Part shown: in pieces, positions 14,263-20,561 of the stretch
How the letters are laid out: every line of letters begins with the position of its first letter
How positions within the stretch are numbered: the stretch's first letter is position 1
The notes under the pieces: model-generated
Databases searched by the model: none
What the model saw: only the letters and a program-made list of their open reading frames with translations
What the model was told of the DNA's origin: nothing
Made by a program: the position numbers and the translations under genes
NCBI GenBank assembly: GCA_964196155.1
Contig: CAXMRP010000076.1
Coordinates: forward strand, 1-25,748
DNA length: 25,748 nucleotides
Direction of reading: 5' to 3'
Origin: CAXMRP01 sp964196155
Lineage (GTDB): Bacteria > Pseudomonadota > Alphaproteobacteria > Rhizobiales > Afifellaceae

Positions 14263-14889
14263 ATGAACGGCAAGAAGATTTTGATGCTGGTCGGCGAATA
14301 CAGCGAAGAATACGAGATATTCGTTTTTCAGCAGGCGCTGGAAGCGGTCGGCCACCAGGTCGACATTATCGCTCCCGGCACCAAGAAGGGGTTCAAACTG
14401 CGCTCCTCGCTGCACGATTTTGCTGACGGCATCGTCACATGGACCGAAACGCCGGGCCACGACATTGAAATTTCATGCGATTTCGACACCATTGATACGG
14501 CCGATTATGATGCCGTCTATATTGCCGGCGGCCGCGGCCCCGAACACATCCGCACGGTTCCCCGCATCCGTGAAATCGTCCGCGAGTTTCATCGTGACGA
14601 CAAGCCAATCGGCTCCATCTGCCACGGTTTGCAGGTGCTGATTGCGACGCCGGAAGTGATCGCCGGAAAGCGCGTATCGGGCTTGTTCACGGTTGAGCCG
14701 GAAGTGGCGCTCACCGACGCCACCTATGTGAAGATTGGCGGCAAGGAGGCTTTGCGCGACGGCAAGCTCGTTACAGCGGAGGGATGGACCGCACTCGCCG
14801 CGTTCATCCGCGAATATCTCGCCGTCCTCGGTACCCGGATCATCCACGACACAGACGCTGAATTGGCGAGCCAGGAAGCTGCCGAGTAA
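14263..14889 (+). CDS. DJ-1/PfpI-family protein
   Basis: 208 residues from the ATG at 14263 (GGGGAA ribosome binding site 6 nt upstream). DJ-1/PfpI fold: N-terminal KKILMLVGEYSEEYEIF with conserved acidic residues near 15-18, the AGGRGPEHIR loop at about 88-97 and the nucleophile elbow GSICHGLQVL with C120 followed by H121. This gives the catalytic set seen in PfpI proteases, glyoxalase III-type and deglycase-like relatives. It is the last gene of the rightward operon, 68 bp after the dehydrogenase. A role in dealing with reactive dicarbonyl by-products of keto-sugar chemistry, or in hydrolysing an intermediate, would fit the context, but which activity applies is not determinable. A terminator-like hairpin follows at 14932. 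Confidence 0.87.
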   Translation: MNGKKILMLVGEYSEEYEIFVFQQALEAVGHQVDIIAPGTKKGFKLRSSLHDFADGIVTWTETPGHDIEISCDFDTIDTADYDAVYIAGGRGPEHIRTVPRIREIVREFHRDDKPIGSICHGLQVLIATPEVIAGKRVSGLFTVEPEVALTDATYVKIGGKEALRDGKLVTAEGWTALAAFIREYLAVLGTRIIHDTDAELASQEAAE

Positions 14890-14931
14890 TTCCGGTCGTA
14901 TGGCGGTCTGAGCCGCTATTTGATTAACAGC

Positions 14932-14951
14932 GCCGGGGCAATTGCTCCGGC
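14932..14951 (+). terminator. Hairpin downstream of the rightward operon, possible terminator
   Basis: GCCGGGGC (14932-14939), loop AATT, GCTCCGGC (14944-14951): an 8-bp stem with one G-T wobble, 42 nt after the PfpI-like stop. The following sequence CCGTTTCGG has only three T's, so Rho-independent termination would be weak. No other strong hairpin was seen between this operon and the sulfotransferase cassette. Confidence 0.45.
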
Positions 14952-15006
14952 CCGTTTCGGTACCGGACCTGATGCTCCGCCCAATCGTGTTTGGAGAATT
15001 TGCTAA

Positions 15007-15051
15007 CCCGTCTGGTTAGCGCCCTTCTGGTTAGCGCCCGTCTGGTTAGCG
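15007..15051. repeat. Three tandem 15-bp repeats before the arylsulfotransferase-like gene
   Basis: Units CCCGTCTGGTTAGCG (15007-15021), CCCTTCTGGTTAGCG (15022-15036) and CCCGTCTGGTTAGCG (15037-15051) differ at one base. The first unit's GGTTAGC also pairs with GCTAACC at 15002-15008 as a 7-bp stem, and the same upstream arm could pair with any of the three copies. The array lies 70 bp upstream of the arylsulfotransferase-like start, in a 230-bp intergenic region that otherwise holds only the 14932 hairpin. It could be an iterated regulator site or a slippage-prone regulatory repeat; function unknown. Confidence 0.7.
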
Positions 15052-15119
15052 AATGTAAAGGATAATGCTCCTAAGATTGCGGTCAAACGATCACCGTATC
15101 GCGCCAGGAGCCCGCGGGC

Positions 15120-16352
15120 ATGCAGCCGCAACGCCTTGTATTTACACTTTCCGCTGCAATGCTTGCCTTCATATTGGGCGTGGCGGCGGCCAAATTTGAT
15201 GTTCACCCGGTGCCGGCGGTTGCTCGCTCATTCGCCGAAGTTGGCGATTTCCTCAAACACTGGCGCAACGATCTCGGGTTGGAGCCGACACGGCATCTCG
15301 TCCCTGCACCGGCACCGGCCGGCGATACCGTCGCCGTTCGTCCAGCCGCGGTGATGCCCGGCCTGCGTGTCGTCGCCGGCTATTTCGCAAACCGGGAAAG
15401 CCGTCACGGCGCAGTGCTGTTATCGAAAACAGGCGAAGAACTGCGGTTCTGGCCGATCGATACCGACGCCATCAAGGCCCAGCTAGGCCGCCACACCTTC
15501 CTGCACGGATTTGATGTTCTGGCGGACGGTTCGCTGCTGGTCAATTTTGACGAGGGCCATGTGCTGGCGCGGGTTGATGCTTGCGGCGCGGTGATGTGGG
15601 CAAAACCCGGCGAGTATCACCATTCCGTCGAAGCTGCGCCTGACGGCACGCTATTGGCCGCCGGCAGCCCGCGCGAAAGCCAGGCCATCTCGCAAATAGA
15701 TGCCGACACCGGTGAAGTGCTGTTCTCTGTCCGCCTCGACGATCTAGCCAGGGGGCCGGCTCGGGGCGTCCTGCAAATTCGGCGTGAGGACGGTGAAGAA
15801 AAATCCGCTGGCTGGTTGAAAGACCGTTTTCACCTGAACGATGTCGAGGTGCACAGGCCGGACATTGCGCCAGCCTTTCCGCTGTTTTCCGCTGGCGATG
15901 TGATGCTCTCCCTGCGCAGCCTTAATCTGGTGGCGGTGTTCAGCCCCGATTTCAAAGTCCTGAAATGGTGGCAGCACGGACCTTGGCACCGCCAGCACGA
16001 TCCTGATTTTCTGCCCAATGGCCGCATCTCGATTTACGACAACAATATGCATGGCGACGGATCGCGCATTGTCGAGATTGACCCGGCAACCGGCGTAACG
16101 AAGGTCCGCTTCAAAGGGGTGCCCGAACGGCCGTTCTATAGCTGGATACGTGGCAAGCACCAGACTTTGCCTAACGGCAATCTGTTGGTTACCGAACCAC
16201 AGTCTGGCAGCGTGGTAGAAGTGGACAGCGCCGGAACCATCGTTTGGGAATATCAGAACCGTTTCGATGAAGGCCGAAATCTGCTGGTAAACAGCGCAAA
16301 ATGGCTGCCACAAGATTATTTTAAGGATGGTCTGCCAGATTGCACGAAATAG
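15120..16352 (+). CDS. Arylsulfotransferase (ASST)-like exported beta-propeller protein
   Basis: 410 residues with a hydrophobic N-terminal segment (about 6-24, LVFTLSAAMLAFILGVAAA) acting as signal peptide or membrane anchor, so it acts in the periplasm. The rest is a repetitive beta-propeller in which DG/NG turns recur (LADGSLLVNFD, APDGTLLAAG, LPNGRISIYDNN, LPNGNLLVTEP). Candidate active-site histidines are H129 (FLHGFDV), H167-H168 (YHHSVE), H238 (FHLNDVEV) and H293 (QHDPDFLPNG); the last two resemble motifs of PAPS-independent arylsulfate sulfotransferases. Sulfate transfer is likely but not proven, since a structural propeller of the same superfamily is possible. AGGAG (15106-15110) precedes the ATG. 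It heads a four-gene cassette that ends with a PAPS-type sulfotransferase. Confidence 0.75.
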   Translation: MQPQRLVFTLSAAMLAFILGVAAAKFDVHPVPAVARSFAEVGDFLKHWRNDLGLEPTRHLVPAPAPAGDTVAVRPAAVMPGLRVVAGYFANRESRHGAVLLSKTGEELRFWPIDTDAIKAQLGRHTFLHGFDVLADGSLLVNFDEGHVLARVDACGAVMWAKPGEYHHSVEAAPDGTLLAAGSPRESQAISQIDADTGEVLFSVRLDDLARGPARGVLQIRREDGEEKSAGWLKDRFHLNDVEVHRPDIAPAFPLFSAGDVMLSLRSLNLVAVFSPDFKVLKWWQHGPWHRQHDPDFLPNGRISIYDNNMHGDGSRIVEIDPATGVTKVRFKGVPERPFYSWIRGKHQTLPNGNLLVTEPQSGSVVEVDSAGTIVWEYQNRFDEGRNLLVNSAKWLPQDYFKDGLPDCTK

Positions 16353-16360
16353 CGCGGACG

Positions 16361-16388
16361 GCGGGCCACGATTCGCCCGCGATATCGC
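16361..16388. repeat. Two overlapping inverted repeats in the 77-bp gap after the ASST-like gene
   Basis: GCGGGC (16361-16366) pairs with GCCCGC (16375-16380) around an 8-nt loop, and the palindrome GCGATATCGC (16379-16388) begins on its last two bases, followed by A6. The two cannot both form fully. A T-run would lie on the wrong side for a plus-strand terminator. The A-run leads towards the next gene's weak ribosome binding region. Function unknown. Confidence 0.35.
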
Positions 16389-16429
16389 GCAAAAAAGTTG
16401 TGTCTGTAATTGTAGCGTGAGTTGAGAAA

Positions 16430-16696
16430 ATGCGGATAACATCAACAAATACCACGCCAATCCGCCTTGTAATCCTCGGCATTGGCCTTGCCTGCCTTAT
16501 GACCACACCGGCCGCCGCCTATATGGGGCCAGGCGCCGGATTGACAGCAATCGGGACAGTTTTGGCGGTCATCGCGGCGCTGTTGCTGGCGATTGTCGGT
16601 TTCGTCTGGTATCCGCTCAAACGCTTGCTCGGCATCGGCTCGAAAAAGAAAAAGGTCGCTGCGAATGCGGCGCCGGCTGCCAGCCCGAAGGACTGA
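16430..16696 (+). CDS. Small membrane protein with YMGPGAG motif, unknown function
   Basis: 88 residues. An N-terminal signal-like segment (RLVILGIGLACLMTTPAAA, about 12-30) ends in a signal peptidase-type AAA, then YMGPGAGLTAIGTVLAVIAALLLAIVGFVWYPLKRLL forms a glycine-rich stretch leading into one transmembrane helix, followed by a Lys-rich tail (SKKKKVAANAAPAASPKD). Small proteins with a Y-I/M-GPGAG start and the same helix type occur near polysaccharide and sulfotransferase genes in proteobacteria (from memory, not verified). It lies 77 bp after the ASST-like gene and 9 bp before the next gene. A role as a membrane partner in the sulfation cassette is inferred. Confidence 0.8.
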   Translation: MRITSTNTTPIRLVILGIGLACLMTTPAAAYMGPGAGLTAIGTVLAVIAALLLAIVGFVWYPLKRLLGIGSKKKKVAANAAPAASPKD

Positions 16697-16705
16697 CCGC
16701 ACCGC

Positions 16706-17074
16706 GTGGTCTACATCTTCCTCACAATTGCACTGATCCTGTTTGCGCTCTGCTTCAAAGCCATGAAGCTCGTGCCGGTGACAAAGCAGATCATCGTTGA
16801 TTCCAACACTGCGCTGGCGGTCATCCGGTCGGCGGAACTTACCGATGCCGAAAAGGAAACCGGTACGCGCCGCGCCGCGGTCGCCATGATCGGGTCGCTG
16901 GTCACGATTCTGGCCCGGTCTGCCGTGTGCCTGCTGGTTCCGGTCGCCTTTGTCTGGCTGCTCGCCCGCGTCGGTATCTACGCGGAAAGCGAAGCGGTCG
17001 CCGCCGCATCCAACTGGATCTTTGTCGCCGCCTCGTCACTCGCCATGCTCGGCCTTGTGGTTCTGTCAAAATGA
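16706..17074 (+). CDS. Three-helix membrane protein of unknown function
   Basis: 122 residues starting at GTG (16706). Transmembrane segments are at about 2-16, 54-86 (RRAAVAMIGSLVTILARSAV and LLVPVAFVWLLARVG, possibly two passes) and 100-120 (NWIFVAASSLAMLGLVVL). A soluble, charged segment (SAELTDAEKETGTRR) separates the first helix from the rest. No domain recognised. The stop overlaps the sulfotransferase start by 4 nt (ATGA), so the pair is likely co-translated and functionally linked, perhaps placing the sulfotransferase at the inner membrane. Confidence 0.78.
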   Translation: MVYIFLTIALILFALCFKAMKLVPVTKQIIVDSNTALAVIRSAELTDAEKETGTRRAAVAMIGSLVTILARSAVCLLVPVAFVWLLARVGIYAESEAVAAASNWIFVAASSLAMLGLVVLSK

Positions 17075-18159
17075 ACCAGCACACGCCGATATCCGGTCTC
17101 GACCGCTTTTTGCACCGATTGGCTTTCTCGCAAATCGCCATGCAGAAGCAATTGTCGCAGATGGAAGACCGGCTATATGCCGATCGTATCCCCGATAGGC
17201 TCGATCGGCCGGTCTTTGTGACTTCCCTGCCGCGCGCCGGCACCACATTGTTTCTGGAGCTGATTTCCGCCCTGCCGGAATTCGCCACCCACACCTATCG
17301 CCAGATGCCGTTCGTGCTGACGCCGTTGCTGTGGCAGAAATTCGCCGGCTCCCTCCAGCGCGCCGGTACACCGACCGAGCGCGCCCATGCCGATGGCATG
17401 GAGATCAGCTTCGATAGCCCGGAAGCCTTTGAAGAGGTTCTATGGACGGCATTCTGGGACGATCATTATCGCGACAACCAGATCCAGCCCTGGACCGAAT
17501 TGGATCGTGAGCCGGATTTTGAAGAATTCTTCAAAGCCCACATGCGCAAGATCATCGCACTGCAGGGCAGCGAGGCGGGTCGTTATGTGTCCAAGAACAA
17601 TGCCAATATTGCACGTCTCGACCTGCTGACGGGTATGTTCGATGACGCAATCATCATCATTCCGGTCCGCAATCCATGGGACCACACCCGATCGCTGCGC
17701 TGCCAGCATGAGCGCTTTTTAAAGCTCCATGCCGAAGACAAGTTCGGTCTGGACTATATGAAATGGCTGGGCCATTTCGAGTTTGGCGCGGCGCTGCAAC
17801 CTATCAATTTTGACGGTTGGCTCGATGGCTGGTCGGGAACTGAATCACCAGACGATTCAATAGACGAAGAATTCTGGCTATCATATTGGATTCATGGATT
17901 TGAATCGGTTTTGAATTCAGACAGCCAGGCGCTCTGTTTTGTCGATTACGATCAGGCCTGCATCAACCCGAAAGAAAGCCTCGGCCGCCTTGCTGACTGC
18001 CTGGGCGTTGCCGATCCACAAGCCCTGATCGATCAATCCCACCGGTTCCGCGCACCCGCATCCGGAGACCACGCCCCGTTTAATCCGCAGTCCGGACTGG
18101 AAAAACGCGCGCACGCCATTCACCGGGAATTGCAGGCGCGGGCACAATCTGCCGGATAG
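17071..18159 (+). CDS. PAPS-dependent sulfotransferase family protein
   Basis: 362 residues from the ATG at 17071, which overlaps the upstream stop. The 5'-phosphosulfate loop is FVTSLPRAGTTLFLEL at 49-64, with the P-R-A-G-T-T core at 54-59. The 3'-phosphate site is VRNPWDHTRSL with R200 and S208, the exact R-x7-S spacing of the sulfotransferase family. It is a cytosolic enzyme that would transfer sulfate from PAPS to a hydroxyl or amine of a carbohydrate, lipid or small molecule. It has no signal peptide or transmembrane helix. Its stop codon directly abuts the stop of the convergent oxidoreductase gene. The acceptor is unknown; linkage with an exported ASST-like protein suggests that the sulfated product is later handled in the envelope. 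Confidence 0.85.
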   Translation: MNQHTPISGLDRFLHRLAFSQIAMQKQLSQMEDRLYADRIPDRLDRPVFVTSLPRAGTTLFLELISALPEFATHTYRQMPFVLTPLLWQKFAGSLQRAGTPTERAHADGMEISFDSPEAFEEVLWTAFWDDHYRDNQIQPWTELDREPDFEEFFKAHMRKIIALQGSEAGRYVSKNNANIARLDLLTGMFDDAIIIIPVRNPWDHTRSLRCQHERFLKLHAEDKFGLDYMKWLGHFEFGAALQPINFDGWLDGWSGTESPDDSIDEEFWLSYWIHGFESVLNSDSQALCFVDYDQACINPKESLGRLADCLGVADPQALIDQSHRFRAPASGDHAPFNPQSGLEKRAHAIHRELQARAQSAG

Positions 18160-19209
18160 CTAAACCGTAATCTGCCGGCCGGACGCAGCGCTTTCATAAA
18201 TCGCTTCTTCGATCATCTGATTGCGAACATACAGTGTCGCCGCCGTCTCCGGTTCGCCGCCCGCCTGCCAGGCGCGCACAATGTGCGCGGCGCACTGATA
18301 AACGCAGTCGCCGCCAAACAGATGATCGCGCCAATCGAATATCTGCTCCGCTTCATCGTTGGAGCCAAACGCCCGCAGCCACAGCCGGCCATCGCCATCA
18401 AGCCGCAACGTACCGGCCGATCCCTCGATCAACATCTCTCCCATGGTCAGCCGCCGGTTCTGCGCGGCGTGATCGGCGAGCCGGTTGCCATCAAATAGCG
18501 CACGGCGGCCACCTTCCATCTGAAACAGGATGATCCCGGCATCTTCGCCGGCGATTGCCGGATTGAGATGGTTCAGGCTGGCCGAAACGCTGCGGATTTC
18601 ACCGGCAAGATAGCGAAACGTGTCGATCCAGTGGATCGCGGTCTCATGAACAAGAAGCCGCTCCATATTCTGGAAGTAGGGCTGCCGGTCGAGATAGACA
18701 TTCGGCCCCTGACCATCGCCCGGCCGTAGCCGGAACGTGATCTGATAAATCTCGCCGAGAGTCTCCGCGTCGATCAAACGCCTGGCATGCCGGTACCAGG
18801 GTTGAAACCGGACATTTTCGTGGACGGCAAGGCGGGTGTCGTGGCGTTCGCACGTCTCAATCGCAGTCTTCGCGCCCGCAACCCCGCCGCAAAACGGCTT
18901 CTGGCAAATGATGTAGCCAACATGGGGCGCCAGTTGTTCGATCAGATCGTTGTGGGTGCCGGGCGGCGTGATGATGTCGACCAGATCAACAGGGAGCGTT
19001 TTGACCATCTCCGCGACAGAGCCGAAGACCGGGACCGGTGGGCCGTCCGCGCCGAGCTGCCGCGCCAGGGCTTCAGCTTTCGACAAGTCGGCATCGCAAA
19101 TCGCCACAAGGTTTGCCGTTTCCGTGCGGCTCCAGGCGTCACCATGAAGTTGGCCGAAATAACCGGCGCCGACCATGGCCGCCCGGCAGGGTGAGGGCAG
19201 TTCAGGCAT
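18160..19209 (-). CDS. Gfo/Idh/MocA-family oxidoreductase (QKP variant)
   Basis: 349 residues from the ATG at 19209, preferred because it overlaps the stop of the upstream dehydrogenase by 8 nt; a longer start would extend into that gene. The Rossmann motif is VGAGYFGQLHGDAW (GxGxxG at about 14-19). The EKP motif appears as QKP (Q103-K104-P105), keeping the Lys but replacing the Glu. The substrate domain has VHETAIHWIDTFRYL, where the second His fits the catalytic His. Family members oxidise sugars or cyclitols. The partner gene is a beta-decarboxylating dehydrogenase, so the two may act on one acid or sugar-acid pathway. The C-terminal RQITV end is followed directly by the convergent sulfotransferase stop. 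Confidence 0.88.
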   Translation of the reverse strand: MPELPSPCRAAMVGAGYFGQLHGDAWSRTETANLVAICDADLSKAEALARQLGADGPPVPVFGSVAEMVKTLPVDLVDIITPPGTHNDLIEQLAPHVGYIICQKPFCGGVAGAKTAIETCERHDTRLAVHENVRFQPWYRHARRLIDAETLGEIYQITFRLRPGDGQGPNVYLDRQPYFQNMERLLVHETAIHWIDTFRYLAGEIRSVSASLNHLNPAIAGEDAGIILFQMEGGRRALFDGNRLADHAAQNRRLTMGEMLIEGSAGTLRLDGDGRLWLRAFGSNDEAEQIFDWRDHLFGGDCVYQCAAHIVRAWQAGGEPETAATLYVRNQMIEEAIYESAASGRQITV

Positions 19210-20317
19210 CGATTTGCGCCAGTTGCGCCTCAACCGCGCTGAAGACCGCATTGGTGCCCGCAGGCCCACCCAGTTCGCAAGTCACCAGATTGCCATCGGC
19301 AAAAGTACGCGCGACAGCATTACGCAAAACATCCGCCGCCTGCGCCGGCTCGGCCAGATTGTGCCGCTCGCCCAGCCAGTCCAGCATCATCGCTGCCGAC
19401 AGGATCATCGCTGTCGGATTGGCAAGGCCCTTGCCAGCAATGTCCGGCGCGGAGCCATGGCACGGCTGGAAGACCGCGTGTTCATCGCCGATATCGGCCG
19501 ACGGCGCATAACCCATGCCGCCCATCAGCGCTGCGCCAAGGTCGGACAGGATATCGCCGAACATGTTTTCGGTGACCGCCACATCGATGGTCCACGGTTT
19601 TTGCACCATGGTCATGGCGAAGGCATCGACATAGGCAAGATCAGTGGCGATCGAGGGAAATAGCGCCGCCCGCTCGGCAAAGATCTCCCGCCAGAAGCCG
19701 AAGGCCGGAAACACGTTGGCCTTGTCGACCGAAGTCACTGTGCCGGCCTTGCCCCGTGCTCGCGCCAGCCGGCCCCGCGCTTGCGCCAGCCGAAATGAAA
19801 AATCGAACAGTTTTTCGCAAATCGGCCGGGTGATCACCATGGTTTCGCGAGCCTCGATATCGCCGATCCGCTCGCCCGGTGCCTGGCGGGCAAAAAGCCC
19901 CTCGGTGGATTCGCGCACGATCACATAGTCGATGTCATGGGCGCGTTTGTCGGCAAGGATCGGCCGCACGCCGGCAATGGGTTTGACCGGCCGCACCCCG
20001 GCATAAAGCCCAAGCTCCATGCGCAGATCGATTTGCGGCACCATTTCGCTACCGTCCGGATAGCGCACATCCGGCAATCCCATGGCGGCCAGCAGGATCG
20101 CGTCGGCAGCCGCCGCTGCCTTGAGGGATTCGGCGGGCAAGGCGGAGCCTTGTGCCTGATAAACCGCCGCACCGGCATCACATGGCGCATAGGTCAGCGA
20201 AAATCCGCCAACCCGCTCGGCGACCTTGCTCAAAAGGTCCAAAGTCGGGGCGGTAATCTCCGCCCCGATCCCGTCGCCGGGAAAAACCGCAATTTGAAAA
20301 TCCGTCAGGTTGCGCAC
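19202..20317 (-). CDS. Isocitrate/isopropylmalate-family beta-decarboxylating dehydrogenase
   Basis: 371 residues from the GTG at 20317, supported by the AGGAGA ribosome binding site about 8 nt upstream and by alignment of VFPGDGIGAEI with the family N-terminus. Substrate-binding arginines are R99, R109 and R135; catalytic K199 lies in SVDKANVF, and metal ligands are D231, D255 and D259 (NMFGDILSDLGAAL). The family Tyr that follows the R-E-x-T-E-G motif is Phe here (RESTEGLFARQ, F142, codon TTT). The motif is closer to D-malate, tartrate and homoisocitrate dehydrogenases than to LeuB, so the substrate is a 2-hydroxy (alkyl)malate-like acid; a leucine-pathway role is unlikely. It overlaps the downstream oxidoreductase by 8 nt and diverges from the flavoprotein gene across 244 bp. 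Confidence 0.88.
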   Translation of the reverse strand: MRNLTDFQIAVFPGDGIGAEITAPTLDLLSKVAERVGGFSLTYAPCDAGAAVYQAQGSALPAESLKAAAAADAILLAAMGLPDVRYPDGSEMVPQIDLRMELGLYAGVRPVKPIAGVRPILADKRAHDIDYVIVRESTEGLFARQAPGERIGDIEARETMVITRPICEKLFDFSFRLAQARGRLARARGKAGTVTSVDKANVFPAFGFWREIFAERAALFPSIATDLAYVDAFAMTMVQKPWTIDVAVTENMFGDILSDLGAALMGGMGYAPSADIGDEHAVFQPCHGSAPDIAGKGLANPTAMILSAAMMLDWLGERHNLAEPAQAADVLRNAVARTFADGNLVTCELGGPAGTNAVFSAVEAQLAQIDA

Positions 20318-20518
20318 GCCCGTTTCTCCTTTTGCACCCAAAGACACCAGCGATGCGGCAATGGCAAATTCCCCGTGCCGTTTTCGCACCGTTTTGTGTC
20401 GCCGACAGTCCATTCATCGTGCCGCGTTTCCCGGAGACTTGCCACTATCGGGCAGACCGTGATCGGCTGGCGTTTGGGTGAAAACCTGTCCGTGATTTTG
20501 ATGCCGATCCATTGCATT

Positions 20519-20539
20519 CGGTTTGGTGATCGCCAACCG
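20519..20539. promoter_or_regulatory. Inverted repeat in the divergent intergenic region before the flavoprotein gene
   Basis: CGGTT-t-GG (20519-20526), loop TGATCG, then CC-AACCG (20533-20539): a 7-bp stem with one bulged T, in the 244-bp gap between the divergent dehydrogenase and flavoprotein genes. It ends 7 nt before the AGGGGG ribosome binding site (20547-20552). It could be an operator for an unlinked regulator or a leader hairpin; no clear promoter hexamers were found in this gap. Confidence 0.3.
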
Positions 20540-20561
20540 CAACTGTAGGGGGCCGCAAGCC

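Noticed and set aside
15061..15066. GATAAT as a -10 box for the arylsulfotransferase-like gene
   Set aside because: No acceptable -35 hexamer at 16-18 nt; the required position falls inside the tandem repeat (CCGTCT).
15003..15206. Minus-strand ORF of 67 codons ending in A-N-Q-T-G-type pentapeptide repeats
   Set aside because: It lies antisense to the start of the arylsulfotransferase-like gene, and its repeats are only the 15-bp tandem DNA repeat translated. No ribosome binding site or family match; pentapeptide-repeat proteins need Leu where Gln stands.
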